Under the pieces are notes generated by a model that was not told the DNA's origin, ran no database searches, and was given only the letters and a program-made list of their open reading frames with translations. From Acidobacteriaceae bacterium (lineage in GTDB: Bacteria > Acidobacteriota > Terriglobia > Terriglobales > Acidobacteriaceae): a stretch of 64,000 nucleotides of DNA. How positions within the stretch are numbered: the stretch's first letter is position 1; every line of letters begins with the position of its first letter. The stretch is from assembly GCA_028283625.1 (NCBI GenBank), contig JAPWKG010000027.1:124001-188000 (forward strand). The letters are read 5' to 3'. Below are positions 35,210 to 44,378 of this stretch, in pieces. Position numbers and translations under genes: made by a program.

Positions 35210-36328
35210 TTAGCGCCAGACTGGTGTGGATCTCGCATCGTAAAAGGTGACTTTGAGGGGGGAGTCATCTCCCCTAGCGGTTGCAAGAGCATTCCCACGC
35301 GCGATGATCTCGCGACCCTCCGGCGAGGCCGGATCGCTGTACAGGCTGATGAAAACTTGAGGGAATTTCGCTTTTACTATTTGTTCCAGAATGTGGTCAT
35401 CACTCGACGCGAGGGAATGTCCGTAAATAAATAGAGCGACCTTGTGCTGGAGGCTCTGCCTGAAATTGCGAAAGCATTTATGCAGGTAGGCAGAATGGTT
35501 GATCCGATCTAACTTGCTATCACTGTTTCCTTCGGAGACAAATAATGGAAAGCGTGAAGAGTCTAGGGCGGCTCTTATTTGATCGACCAGGGGGACGCCG
35601 CCTGATCGTTCCCAGCATTTCTTCTGCACTTCAGTTCCATAGTCGAACAGATGGAGAGCGCCGTGTATGAAGTTCACGCATTGCGAAACAACTCCCAAAC
35701 CCTCCCATGTCACGTATTCAGCGTCGGGATCGTCGGGTGCCCTGAATCCGTCGTCTGACTTCAGATCTTCAGCACCCTCTACCGTGAACTCCGCTTCGCC
35801 GTCCGATCCGACCCTGGCGCGCACCTCCGGTGCGTTGTGCATTAGCACCCAGTACAGCAACAAGTCGTAGTTAAGGCTGAAGACTGCGCCCCGGAGCTCC
35901 TTCCCCTTCACACCTTTTGAGCGACCATGGCCTATAAACGCCGCAAGGAACTTTCGGCAGATTGCAAATTGATCATCAGATACAGCGTTCGGTCGATCGG
36001 GATGATTGCCAGCAATTGCTTGAACCAGAAGTTCTTTCAGGTCGTCTGCATGCTGTTTCATTAGATTTTTTGCAGCTGAGTCCACGCCATACACGGAAGA
36101 AAGAGCAACCGCTTCGAGCAACGCTTGGATGACCTTTTCGAAATCTGTTGTATTCAAAGCAGCGAACGCTGCCTTCGCTTGCGGATGACCAGAAAAGTCC
36201 GTCGAGTCGAACAGAGACTTGTACATGAAATTTGGAAACAGCGCGATGCTGAATCCATTTCCAATCAGAAGATGTCTCTTCATGTCTTCGGTGCGTCTTA
36301 GCGCTTCCTCGAAACTGATGATCGCCAT
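35210..36328 (-). CDS. DUF4917 protein, SIR2-like fold
   Basis: 372 residues. Four ordered motifs match the SIR2/SIR2-like NAD-binding fold: HLLIGNGFSIAL (glycine loop, 20-30), FSLNYDLLLYW (Asn153), NFIHGALHLF (His222) and IYGHSLASSDDHI (301-313). Asn and His at these positions are the catalytic pair of SIR2-type NADases and deacetylases, so NAD hydrolysis is plausible but unproven. The family is DUF4917 by its overall layout. GAGG lies 5 bases before the ATG. Its AT-richer composition matches the following P63C gene and differs from uvrB upstream. It is the first of the two genes; the 111-base gap carries a dyad. Confidence 0.8.
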   Translation of the reverse strand: MAIISFEEALRRTEDMKRHLLIGNGFSIALFPNFMYKSLFDSTDFSGHPQAKAAFAALNTTDFEKVIQALLEAVALSSVYGVDSAAKNLMKQHADDLKELLVQAIAGNHPDRPNAVSDDQFAICRKFLAAFIGHGRSKGVKGKELRGAVFSLNYDLLLYWVLMHNAPEVRARVGSDGEAEFTVEGAEDLKSDDGFRAPDDPDAEYVTWEGLGVVSQCVNFIHGALHLFDYGTEVQKKCWERSGGVPLVDQIRAALDSSRFPLFVSEGNSDSKLDRINHSAYLHKCFRNFRQSLQHKVALFIYGHSLASSDDHILEQIVKAKFPQVFISLYSDPASPEGREIIARGNALATARGDDSPLKVTFYDARSTPVWR

Positions 36329-36366
36329 CTCAACCTCATTTCTGCAATCTCATCATCGATCACTAC

Positions 36367-38361
36367 CTATGAAAACAAGAACTCTTTGGTTCTGAGTTCT
36401 TTGACCTGGTCTCGTAGTTTGGCGGCGCGTTCGAATTCGAATTGTTTGGCGGATTCGCGCATTTCGGTTTCCAGTTTGGCGATGTGGGCGTCTAGTTCCT
36501 GCTGGTTCGCGAAGTTGAGGGTGGCTGGGTCTTCGGCTTCTTCGGCGAGGTCCTGGTAGTCGGCCTTGAGGATTGTGGCCAGCGAGTCGTCGATGGAGCG
36601 GATGACCGAGCGGGGCTCGATGCCGTGTTCAGCGTTGTAGGCCTGCTGTTTGGCGCGGCGGCGGGAGGTTTCGTCGAGCGCGCGCTGCATGGAGTCCGTC
36701 ATCTTGTCGGCGTAGAGGATGGCGATGCCTTCGACGTTGCGGGCGGCGCGTCCGATGGTCTGGATGAGCGAGCCCTGCGAGCGGAGGAAGCCTTCCTTGT
36801 CGGCGTCGAGGATGGCAACAAGCGATACCTCTGGAAGATCGAGACCTTCGCGGAGGAGGTTGATGCCGATGAGGACGTCGTACTCGCCCTTGCGGAGGTC
36901 ACGGAGGATCCTGATGCGTTCGAGGGTGTCGATCTCGGAGTGCATGTAGCGGCAGCGGACGCCGACCTCGGTGTAGTAGTTGGCTAAGTCCTCGGCCATG
37001 CGCTTGGTGAGGGTAGTTACTAAGACGCGCTGATTTCTTTCGGCGCGGAGGCGAATTTCTGCGAGTAAGTCGTCGATTTGTCCTTTGACGGGACGAATTT
37101 CCACGGGCGGGTCGACGAGGCCGGTGGGGCGGATGATTTGCTCGACGACGACGCCGGCGGACTTGGTGAGCTCGTAGGGGCCGGGGGTGGCGGAGACGTA
37201 GATGGTCTGGCCGGATCGGGTTTCGAACTCCTCGAAGCGGAGCGGGCGGTTGTCGCGGGCGGAGGGGAGGCGGAAGCCGTAGTCGACGAGGTTTTGTTTG
37301 CGCGAGCGGTCGCCGTGCCACATGCCGTGGAGCTGCGGGACGGTGACGTGCGACTCGTCGATGAAGATGAGGTAGTCGTCGGGGAAGTAGTCGAGCAGTG
37401 TGGGGGGCGGCTCGCCGGGGAGGCGTCCGCTGAAGTGGCGGGAGTAGTTTTCGATGCCGTGGCAGTAGCCGACGGACTTGATCATTTCGAGGTCGTAGCG
37501 GGTGCGCTGGTGGATGCGCTGGGCCTCGACTAAGCGGCCTTCTTTTTCAAGCTGCGCTTCCCACTCGGTGAGTTCGGAGACGATGGAGTTGATGGCCGAG
37601 GTCTTGCGCTCGGGCTGCACGACGTAGTGGGACTTGGGGTAGATGGGCAGGCGCGAGTACTTCTGCTTGACTGTGCCGAAGAGCGGGTCGATCTGCGAGA
37701 GGGAGTCGATCTCGTCGCCGAAGAGCTCGATGCGGAAGGCGTTCTCGTCGTAGGTGGGGTAGACCTCGATGATGTCGCCGCGGACGCGGAAGGTGCCGCG
37801 GCGGAAGTCGACGTCGTTGCGCTCGTAGAGGATTTCGACGAGGCGGCGGGTGATGTCCTCACGCTTGATCTTCTGGCCCTTCTCGAGCAGCATGAGCATG
37901 CCGTAGTAGGCCTCGGGCGAGCCGAGGCCGTAGATGCAGGAGACCGAGGAGACGATGATGCAGTCGCGGCGCTCGAAGAGGGAGCGCGTGGCGCTGAGGC
38001 GGAGCTTGTCGAGCTCGTCGTTGATGGTCGATTCCTTCTCGATGTATAGGTCGCCGGAGGGGATGTAGGCCTCGGGTTGGTAGTAGTCGTAGTAGGAGAC
38101 GAAGTATTCGACGGCGTTATTGGGGAAGAACTGCTTGAACTCGTGGTAGAGCTGCGCGGCGAGGGTTTTGTTGTGCGCGAGGATGAGCGCGGGGCGGTTC
38201 AGCTGCTGGATGACCTTGGCCATGGTGAAGGTCTTGCCGGAGCCGGTGACGCCGAGAAGAACCTGGTCCTTTTCGCCGGTGTTGACGCCGTTGACGAGCT
38301 CGCGGATGGCTTGGGGTTGATCGCCCTGGGGTGAGTATTCGGTCTGGAGCTGGAAGTCCAT
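36367..38361 (-). CDS. uvrB: Excinuclease ABC subunit B
   Basis: A 664-residue helicase-like damage-recognition subunit of nucleotide excision repair. Walker A is [12 protein letters not shown], the beta-hairpin has [12 protein letters not shown], helicase motifs include [30 protein letters not shown] and [14 protein letters not shown], with QTIGRAARN near the end. The C-terminal UVR domain (about 625-664) that binds UvrC is intact. Full family length. Its strongly skewed codon use produces long antisense frames, which are not genes. Confidence 0.96.
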   Translation of the reverse strand: MDFQLQTEYSPQGDQPQAIRELVNGVNTGEKDQVLLGVTGSGKTFTMAKVIQQLNRPALILAHNKTLAAQLYHEFKQFFPNNAVEYFVSYYDYYQPEAYIPSGDLYIEKESTINDELDKLRLSATRSLFERRDCIIVSSVSCIYGLGSPEAYYGMLMLLEKGQKIKREDITRRLVEILYERNDVDFRRGTFRVRGDIIEVYPTYDENAFRIELFGDEIDSLSQIDPLFGTVKQKYSRLPIYPKSHYVVQPERKTSAINSIVSELTEWEAQLEKEGRLVEAQRIHQRTRYDLEMIKSVGYCHGIENYSRHFSGRLPGEPPPTLLDYFPDDYLIFIDESHVTVPQLHGMWHGDRSRKQNLVDYGFRLPSARDNRPLRFEEFETRSGQTIYVSATPGPYELTKSAGVVVEQIIRPTGLVDPPVEIRPVKGQIDDLLAEIRLRAERNQRVLVTTLTKRMAEDLANYYTEVGVRCRYMHSEIDTLERIRILRDLRKGEYDVLIGINLLREGLDLPEVSLVAILDADKEGFLRSQGSLIQTIGRAARNVEGIAILYADKMTDSMQRALDETSRRRAKQQAYNAEHGIEPRSVIRSIDDSLATILKADYQDLAEEAEDPATLNFANQQELDAHIAKLETEMRESAKQFEFERAAKLRDQVKELRTKEFLFS

Positions 38362-38426
38362 GCTTTGAGTGTAGAGAAGTCGTTGGGTGGCGTAAAGAAG
38401 GCGAAAGTCGGCGGAGGCTGCTGCCG

Positions 38427-39530
38427 CTATGCCGTTGCCGCAACTGGAACTGGCGATGGCTTGTGGCCGCCGATACGGACGCCAAATCGGGCGAGTATGG
38501 GGATCTCGATCCAGCGGTGAATGAGGATGGCGGCGGTGATGGAGATTGCGTAGATGATGAAGAGTTCGAAGAGGAAGCCCGCAAGAGTCGTTGGGGTGCG
38601 ATGCAATCTCTTGAGGAACCCCTGCAGCGGGAAGATGACGAACTGCTGATGAATGAGGTACAGCGGATAAGAGATGTCTGCAAGCTGTTCGATGACGCGT
38701 GGTGTGTATTTGCGGATTTGCGGCTCGAAGGAGAGCACGCTCAGAACGAGAAGGGCCGCCAGGGGCATCAAGTCTGGGCTATTGGTGAATTCATGTCTGT
38801 AGCGCTTGGAATACAGAAGAACAAGCGTGCCGATGAGTGTGAACGCGGCTACGGATTGTGGAAACAGAATGCCCCGTCTGTACAGATAGGCAAACACGAT
38901 TCCGGCAAGGAACTCTACCAAGTGGTAGTTGAAGAGAGAAAGGATCGCGTGGGTGGGTTCAGGATTGTGAAGGCCGTAGAGCGCAAGGAGGCAAAAGGGG
39001 ATGGCAAGCCAGAGTGGTGATTTTCGTAGCCAGATGCAAAGGGCGAGGCCGAGATAAAAAAAGACTTCGAACGAAAGGGTCCAGCCGACGATGAGCAGAG
39101 GTAAGTAGTGAATCGCCGTTGGGCCATCTCCCCGGTAAGGGATGAAAAAATAGGACGAAAGGATATAGCCCGCAGGTATGTGTTTGTGCCGGTATGCGAT
39201 GACGAGCACCGTAAGAAAAAGCCAGTACAACGGCACGATGCGGATGAAGCGCCGGCGTAGAAACGTGTAGACCGGGATAGTGTTTTCGTAGATGCGCCGG
39301 TTGGCCATGATCATTACGAAACCGCTCAGGATAAAGAAAACATCTACACGAATTGCTCCCAGGGATAAATCATGTTCTGGGGTACTTGCATGCGATGCCA
39401 CGATCGCTAAAGCCGCAAAGGCACGCAGAAGCTGCATGCTGGAGGCTCGTGAAGATTGAGGCTTGGTGGCGGCGATGCGTATTGAGCCCACTCTTGTGTG
39501 TTGGTGGGGGAGAACAGCTTGGTCTTGCAT
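38427..39530 (-). CDS. Acyltransferase family 3 (OafA/YrhL-like) membrane protein
   Basis: 367 residues with about ten membrane helices. The N-terminal [16 protein letters not shown] helix carries the family histidine, and [13 protein letters not shown] and [14 protein letters not shown] are the typical loop motifs. Such enzymes O-acylate surface polysaccharides, lipids or other envelope glycans from the cytoplasmic side. The ATG at 39530 has a weak AGG upstream; a start at 39437 would remove a polar N-terminal segment and is possible. The acceptor is unknown. Confidence 0.85.
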   Translation of the reverse strand: MQDQAVLPHQHTRVGSIRIAATKPQSSRASSMQLLRAFAALAIVASHASTPEHDLSLGAIRVDVFFILSGFVMIMANRRIYENTIPVYTFLRRRFIRIVPLYWLFLTVLVIAYRHKHIPAGYILSSYFFIPYRGDGPTAIHYLPLLIVGWTLSFEVFFYLGLALCIWLRKSPLWLAIPFCLLALYGLHNPEPTHAILSLFNYHLVEFLAGIVFAYLYRRGILFPQSVAAFTLIGTLVLLYSKRYRHEFTNSPDLMPLAALLVLSVLSFEPQIRKYTPRVIEQLADISYPLYLIHQQFVIFPLQGFLKRLHRTPTTLAGFLFELFIIYAISITAAILIHRWIEIPILARFGVRIGGHKPSPVPVAATA

Positions 39531-39733
39531 ACGGGCTTACCTGTAAAACTCAGCAAAGGATGACAAAGCAAAAAGAGAAAGCGTGTTCTATGGATACCGG
39601 TAATCCGATGCGCCTGCACCGGTTTGCAGGGGAAAATCTGGATTGCGAGGCCCCAAAAGGCCCAATCTGGGCATAAAGGCGCATTTTTGTTCCGCTCGGC
39701 AGGTGGCTATAGTAGCTATATGGAGGGCTGTTC

Positions 39734-40324
39734 GTGAGTAAAGCAGAGATCTGGCTGGTTCGGCATGGAGAGACGGAGTGGTCTCTGAGCGGAGCACATA
39801 CGTCGACGACAGATATTCCTTTGACGGAGCGCGGGCGAGAGCTGGCGGTAGAGCTGAAGGAGTATCTGAAGGACACGGCGTTTGCCGAGGTGCTGGTGTC
39901 GCCGATGATTCGTGCACAGGAGACGTGCAGGATTGCGGGTTTTGGCGAGCAGATGCAGGTGGAGCCGAACCTGATGGAGTGGAACTACGGCGAGATGGAA
40001 GGCAAGTCCACCAAGACGATTCGCGAAGAGCTGGGCCAGCCGGGCTGGGATATCTGGAAGGATGGCGTGGTTGGCGGCGAGGCCGTGGAAGCGGTGGGCG
40101 ATCGCGTGGACAAGGTGATTGCGCGCGCGTTGGCTGCGGTACCCGACGGCGGCAAGGTGGCTTTGTTTGCCCATGCGCATGTGCTGCGGATTCTGGCCGC
40201 GCGATGGATGGAGCTGGAGGCTGTAAATGGACGTCATCTGGTGCTGGGCACGGGGAGCGTGAGCGTGCTGGGCTTTGAGCGCGAGACGCATGTGCTGGTG
40301 CGCTGGAACCGTACCTTCGAGTAA
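39734..40324 (+). CDS. Histidine phosphatase (phosphoglycerate mutase-like)
   Basis: 196 residues. The catalytic LVRHGETEW motif is at 8-16, followed by PLTERGRELA and SPMIRAQET, with the second histidine in LFAHAHVLRIL; the E-W-N-Y-G segment follows the family pattern. It belongs to the cofactor-dependent PGM/phosphatase superfamily (GpmB/CobC-like) with unknown substrate. GTG start. A hairpin follows the stop. Confidence 0.88.
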   Translation: MSKAEIWLVRHGETEWSLSGAHTSTTDIPLTERGRELAVELKEYLKDTAFAEVLVSPMIRAQETCRIAGFGEQMQVEPNLMEWNYGEMEGKSTKTIREELGQPGWDIWKDGVVGGEAVEAVGDRVDKVIARALAAVPDGGKVALFAHAHVLRILAARWMELEAVNGRHLVLGTGSVSVLGFERETHVLVRWNRTFE

Positions 40325-40343
40325 ACGCAGCAGAGTGAATGGA

Positions 40344-40377
40344 GCCAAGAGGATGAGCGAGAGCTTATCCTCTTGGC
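40344..40377 (+). terminator. Hairpin after the histidine phosphatase gene
   Basis: An 11-bp stem GCCAAGAGGAT/ATCCTCTTGGC with a 12-base loop, 20 bases past the stop codon. The following GTTTGGGTT is a weak U-tract. Confidence 0.55.
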
Positions 40378-40426
40378 GTTTGGGTTGGAAGTGAAGCCAC
40401 ACCCGAATGAGGAAGGAGGGCCTGCG

Positions 40427-40558
40427 ATGAGGAAAAGAGGAGCGGGGCGCGAGTCGAGGTGTAAGAGTGGGACGGGTGGTGCGTTTCTAGGGCAGACGCT
40501 TTTTGAAGCGTCCAAAGGAGACAACGATGAAATGCCAAAACTGTCCGTGCGGCGATAG
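40427..40558 (+). CDS. Possible 43-residue basic leader peptide
   Basis: ATG with an excellent AGGAGG 7 bases upstream opens a 43-residue Arg/Gly-rich frame with one cysteine. It overlaps the first 32 bases of the cysteine-rich peptide gene in another frame. No family recognised. The ribosome binding site is the only strong argument; translation through the hairpin upstream of the next gene could affect its expression. Confidence 0.3.
   Translation: MRKRGAGRESRCKSGTGGAFLGQTLFEASKGDNDEMPKLSVRR
40495..40512 (+). promoter_or_regulatory. Hairpin directly before the cysteine-rich peptide ribosome binding site
   Basis: A 7-bp stem GACGCTT/AAGCGTC with a TTTG loop ends 1 base before AAAGGAG, the ribosome binding site of the 23-residue peptide. 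Placement suggests a role in mRNA stability or translation control. Confidence 0.4.
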
Positions 40559-40598
40559 CTGCGAGTGTGTGATCTGCACCTGCAGGATCGGTGGCTGA
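40527..40598 (+). CDS. 23-residue cysteine-rich metallothionein-like peptide
   Basis: The peptide has seven cysteines in 23 residues: KCQNCPCGDSCECVICTCR is most of it, with C-x-x-C, C-x-C, C-x-C, C-x-x-C and C-x-C spacings. AGGAG lies 6 bases before the ATG and the stop codon runs into the AAGGAG of the following sigma-factor gene, so the two are probably translated as a unit. The composition indicates metal binding, as in metallothioneins. The length is below what gene callers usually report. Function unknown; a metal buffer or partner for the sigma factor is inferred from position and from the matching Cys cluster in that protein. Confidence 0.7.
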   Translation: MKCQNCPCGDSCECVICTCRIGG

Positions 40599-40608
40599 AG
40601 GAGACCGG

Positions 40609-41208
40609 GTGGGGGGTGCAGACCTTCCACCCGGGATTGCTATGAGCGAGACGATTCTTGATCAGCTATTGGCAAGGCGAAGAGGTTTTCTGGCCTTTGT
40701 GCAGCGTCGCGTCTCGGATGCGGGGCTGGCGGAAGACATACTGCAGACGGCGTATCTGCGGGCGTACCAGCATAGGGACGAGTTTGCCGAGAGCGAATCG
40801 GCGGTGAGCTGGTTCTATCGCCTGCTGCGGAACGCCGTGATTGACAGCTACCGGAGACAGGAGGCGCGGAGCAGGGCTCTGGAGACGTGGGCGCGCGAGC
40901 TGGAGGGAGCGGCAGCAGCACAGCCGCCGGTGGAGCTGCAGGAGGAGATCTGCGGGTGTCTGCAGGGGATTGTGGCGGGTTTGAAGCCGGAGTACTCCGC
41001 TATTTTGCGCGCGGTTGATCTGGGGGAACAGAGGGTGCAGGAGTTTGCGCAGGAGCATGGACTTTCCGCGTCGAATGCGGGGGTGCGGGTGCATCGCGCG
41101 CGTGCGGCGCTTCGCAAACAATTGATCAAGACGTGCGCGAGCTGCGCGGAACATGGCTGCCTGAACTGCGTGTGCAAGCGCGCAGGCTCGGAGGGACAAC
41201 GCGCCTGA
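40609..41208 (+). CDS. ECF sigma factor with C-terminal cysteine cluster (CorE-like)
   Basis: About 199 residues. Sigma region 2 (about 30-85: RRVSDAGLAEDILQTAYLRA, SAVSWFYRLLRNAVIDSYRR) and region 4 (about 115-168: LKPEYSAILRAVDLGEQRVQEF, then an HTH ending in VRVHRARAALRKQL) are complete. A C-G-C pair lies in the linker, and the C-terminus has T-C-A-S-C-A-E-H-G-C-L-N-C-V-C. This recalls CorE-type metal-sensing ECF factors, in which a C-terminal Cys-rich domain replaces the anti-sigma factor; no anti-sigma gene is nearby. The GTG at 40609 is chosen because AAGGAG lies 5 bases upstream; an ATG at 40642 lacks one. Confidence 0.8.
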   Translation: MGGADLPPGIAMSETILDQLLARRRGFLAFVQRRVSDAGLAEDILQTAYLRAYQHRDEFAESESAVSWFYRLLRNAVIDSYRRQEARSRALETWARELEGAAAAQPPVELQEEICGCLQGIVAGLKPEYSAILRAVDLGEQRVQEFAQEHGLSASNAGVRVHRARAALRKQLIKTCASCAEHGCLNCVCKRAGSEGQRA

Positions 41209-41394
41209 GCCAGCTTTGTAGGCCAGCGTGTTGCGGGCAGGACGTGTTGAGCCTGCGCTGTTGGCAGGGAGCGATATGCTTGGAACGCAGGCTGTTTGGT
41301 TGCGGGTTCGAACGAGCGAGGGGCTCCGGTACGCGAGCCGCTGCGGTGGATGGGACGCGCAGGTTGTGGAAGTCAGGAAAAGAAACGAGGAGCA

Positions 41395-42205
41395 ATGTTG
41401 GACGGTTCGGCGATTGTTGATCTGAAGCATGTGTTTGTGGCGCGTGGGGCGGCTGTGATTCTGGACGATGTGATGCCTTCGTATCGGCCGTGGAGAGCAT
41501 GTCGTGATTTTGGGCCCGAACGGATGCGGGAAGTCGACGCTGCTGAAGACGATCACCTGCGAGCTGTATCCGCTGGTGAAGCCGGAGACGAGTGTTGAGC
41601 TTATGGGGCGTGCGCGCTGGGACCTGACCGAGCTGAAGCGTCGCATGGGCGTGGTGGCCGCTGAGCTGCCCGGAAAACAGACGCTGAGCACGTCAGGCTA
41701 CGATGCAATCCTGACCGGGTTCTTTGGGGCGTCGACGCTTTGGCCCAACCTTACGGTGACCGAGGAGATGCGCGACAAGGCCGCAGCAATACTGCGGCTG
41801 GTGGGCGGAGAACGGCTGCGCGACAAGCTGGTGGGCGAGATGAGCGCGGGGCAGCAGAGGCGCATCATGATCGGGCGGGCGATTGCAGGCAACCGTGGGG
41901 TGGGGCATTCCGATGACCCGAAGATGTTGCTGCTGGATGAGCCGACGAATGCGCTGGACCTGGCCGCGCAACAGGATCTGCGGGAGCTGTTGCAGGAGCT
42001 GGCGCGGCAGCAGACGGCGATTCTGCTGATTACGCACCATATCGCCGATATTCTGCCGGAGATGGAGCGCGTGGTGATGATGCGCGAAGGCAAAATTGTG
42101 CAGGATGGCGTGAAGTCCGCGTTGCTGAACGAAGAGAAGCTGAGCCGGTTGTTCGGGCGCGAGATTCAGATGAGCGAACGGGCGGGTTATTTCAACGCCT
42201 GGTAA
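41395..42205 (+). pseudogene. ABC transporter ATP-binding protein with N-terminal frameshift
   Basis: From ATG 41395 (GAGGAG just upstream) the frame encodes a normal ABC start, IVDLKHVFVARGAAVILDDV, then leaves frame at about 41480-41485. A single extra base there would restore I-G-R-G-E-H-V-V-I-L-G-P-N-G-C-G-K-S with Walker A. The second frame continues intact: signature MSAGQQRRIMIGRAIAG, Walker B LLLDEPTNALDL and ITHHIADILPE, similar to ModF/YlmA-type ATPases. Either the gene is inactivated, or the sequence has a one-base error, or a shorter protein is made from GTG 41504, which would start inside Walker A. No permease gene is adjacent. Confidence 0.75.
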
Positions 42206-42550
42206 CGCCAAAAAAGTGTAAGGAGGCCGGTGCGGAGTGGTAGATCGCGCCGGTTTTCTTTTGCCGGTTTTCTTTTTCTGGGAGGCGGGTTGTACCTCTT
42301 TATGCAACAGAGGGGCGAGCAACCTTTCTGAGCTTTTATTCGGTGAATGTTCCTTTGGCGGTGATCAAGATGTATACGATTTCTGCTACAAGGCGTCAGG
42401 CATCCTGTGACGAGGGTGGTTTCGTCTAAGCATGGGTCGGACCAAGAAAAAGCCCTGTCCTGCAGGCCGTTTTTCCGGACGACAAGAGGCAGCCGAAAGC
42501 TGCGCTGTTCTTCGACGGCTGGTCGAAAAAATAAAGGATGGTACGAAGTA
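42206..42550. other. 345-base intergenic region, two repeat units and possible promoter
   Basis: After the ABC gene, CCGGTGCG...CGCGCCGG followed by TTTTCTTTT forms a terminator-like hairpin (42229-42258). GCCGGTTTTCTTTT is then repeated directly (about 42248 and 42262). A GTATACGAT -10-like element at about 42371 may belong to the OmpA-like gene. Reading frames upstream of 42551 in this stretch show no protein features. Confidence 0.4.
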
Positions 42551-43510
42551 ATGAAGAGTCAACGTCAATTCACACGCGTCTGCGGTTTGGGCATGTCTGT
42601 TGCAATGTTTACGCTGCTAGGTGCTTCTGCGTATGCGCAGGAAGCGAACGTTGAAGGGCTGATTGTGGGACGGGACGGCCCAACGATGTATGTGAAGACG
42701 GATAGCAGCCCGCGTCAGGCCGTGGTCTTGTCGGATTCGACGAAGGCGACGGAGAAGGGCGGCTTTCTTGGCTGGAGCCATAAGGACCTGGGCGTGGCCG
42801 CTCTGGTGCCGGGGCTGGCGGTGAAGGTAGAAGGCTCGTACGATCCGGACCACCAGCTGGTGGCAAAGAAGGTAGAGTTTTCGCGCAACTCGATGCGCAC
42901 CGCACAGCAGATTGATGCGGGGCTGAACCCGGTGAATGCGCAGATGGCCGCGCAGCAGGATCAGATTCGCAGCCAACGCCGTGATCTGGACTCGCAGGGC
43001 CAGCAGCTGGATGAGCATGGCCGTTTGATTGCCACGGCGCAGCAGGCCGAGGGACAGGATCGCCAGGCAATTGGGCAGACGAACAGCCGGATCGGCCAGC
43101 TGGATCAGTATGCCGAGAAGGGTTCGCTGACGGTGAGCTTCCGCAATGGCAGCTCCGCAGTGAGCGATAAGGATAAGGAAGCCCTGCAGGATTTTCTGAA
43201 GCAGGCCTCCAGTACGCCGGGCTTCATGATTCAGGTGCAGGGATACGCCTCTGCCGTGGGGAATCCGACACGGAACCAGAAGCTGAGCAGTGAGCGCGCC
43301 GACAATGTGCTGTCCATCATTCAGCAGAGTGGGGCGATTCCGATGACGCGCATCCTGGCTCCGGCTGCGATGGGCACGACCAACCAGGTGGCGGATAACC
43401 ATACACGCGCTGGACAGGCTCAGAACCGCCGCGTGGTGATTACGATCCTGGTCAACAAGGGCATTACGGGAGCGCAGGATCAGCCTGCAGATGGTTCGGC
43501 GGGTGAGTAA
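42551..43510 (+). CDS. OmpA family outer-membrane/peptidoglycan-binding protein
   Basis: 319 residues. The signal peptide ends at A-Y-A before QEANVEG. Residues about 25-115 form a small beta domain; a Gln-rich coiled coil follows (about 118-190; repeats of Q-x-x-D/G-Q), and the C-terminal OmpA-like domain (about 195-300) has VQGYASAVGNPTRNQKLSSE, RADNVLSII and NRRVVITIL. The domain binds peptidoglycan diaminopimelate. The ATG is preceded by AAGGA at some distance. Confidence 0.87.
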   Translation: MKSQRQFTRVCGLGMSVAMFTLLGASAYAQEANVEGLIVGRDGPTMYVKTDSSPRQAVVLSDSTKATEKGGFLGWSHKDLGVAALVPGLAVKVEGSYDPDHQLVAKKVEFSRNSMRTAQQIDAGLNPVNAQMAAQQDQIRSQRRDLDSQGQQLDEHGRLIATAQQAEGQDRQAIGQTNSRIGQLDQYAEKGSLTVSFRNGSSAVSDKDKEALQDFLKQASSTPGFMIQVQGYASAVGNPTRNQKLSSERADNVLSIIQQSGAIPMTRILAPAAMGTTNQVADNHTRAGQAQNRRVVITILVNKGITGAQDQPADGSAGE

Positions 43511-43642
43511 GTCCGCCGATCGGCAAACAGCTTGAGCTTCTCCGCGAGAGAAGAGCACCGCAACGGCGGCCTGGGAGAGAAGCCCTGGGTCGCCGTTGTG
43601 TTTTATGGCGTGTGGCACAAGGGGAGCGTTACCCTAAAGGCT

Positions 43643-44293
43643 ATGGAAAAGACCTTGAGCGTGGAGTCGGTTGAGATCGACCTCGCCAGCTGGAACCGTC
43701 GCGCCGTGTATGAGTTTTTTGCGCGCTTCGCGGAACCGTTTCACGGTATCTGCGTGCGGGTGGATTGCACGGAGACTTATCGCTATGCCAAGGAGCATGG
43801 GCTGCCTGTGTTTCTGACGTTGCAGCATCGCTCACTGATGGCGATCCAGGAGGTGGAGAACCTTCGCCTGCGTATTGCGCATGGTGGCGTGAGGCTCTAC
43901 GAGACGATCCATGGAGGCAGCGCGGTGGGGCGCGAGAACGGAACGATCGGTTTTGGGCACTATGGCTTTCAGCGCAACCTTAAAGCGTTTGTTGAGGATG
44001 CGGCGGCTGTGCTGGCCGAGGTGAAGGAACGCAACGATCTGGAACGGTACCCGGAGCAGAATATCGTGCGCTACTCGGTGCTGCCGTGGCTGGACTTTAC
44101 CTCGCTCTCGCATGCGCGGGATTTTGAGGTGAAGGACTCGGCGCCGAAGATTACCTTCGGCAAGATGACGGAGACGGATGGCAGGCGGACGATGCCGGTG
44201 TCGATTCATGCGCATCATGCGCTGGCCGACGGGCTGCACGTGGCCGAGCATGTGGCCTGGTTTGAAAAGTATCTGGCAAACCCTGAGCTGTAG
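43643..44293 (+). CDS. Chloramphenicol acetyltransferase (CAT)-like protein
   Basis: 216 residues, the normal CAT length. The active-site motif HHALADGLHVA places the catalytic histidine at 192 and the structural aspartate four residues later, as in type III CAT. The N-terminal F-F-A-R-F segment and central YSVLPWLDFTSLSHAR (the C-x-x-P-W-x-x-F-T-S/H region) also match. Whether it acetylates chloramphenicol or another acceptor cannot be told; many chromosomal CAT-like proteins do not confer resistance. The start is taken at the ATG after AAAGG, although that spacing is short. Confidence 0.85.
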   Translation: MEKTLSVESVEIDLASWNRRAVYEFFARFAEPFHGICVRVDCTETYRYAKEHGLPVFLTLQHRSLMAIQEVENLRLRIAHGGVRLYETIHGGSAVGRENGTIGFGHYGFQRNLKAFVEDAAAVLAEVKERNDLERYPEQNIVRYSVLPWLDFTSLSHARDFEVKDSAPKITFGKMTETDGRRTMPVSIHAHHALADGLHVAEHVAWFEKYLANPEL

Positions 44294-44319
44294 CAGGAGG
44301 TTTTTGCTGGAAGCTTAAG

Positions 44320-44362
44320 AAAGCAATGGGGATGGGGGCGGAGCTTCCATCCCCATTGCTTT
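44320..44362. terminator. Bidirectional terminator, 16-bp perfect stem
   Basis: AAAGCAATGGGGATGG pairs perfectly with CCATCCCCATTGCTTT around an 11-base loop. It sits between the convergent CAT-like gene and the end of the arginine operon, with T-rich flanks on both strands. Confidence 0.8.
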
Positions 44363-44378
44363 TTGACTTGAGCTGCGG

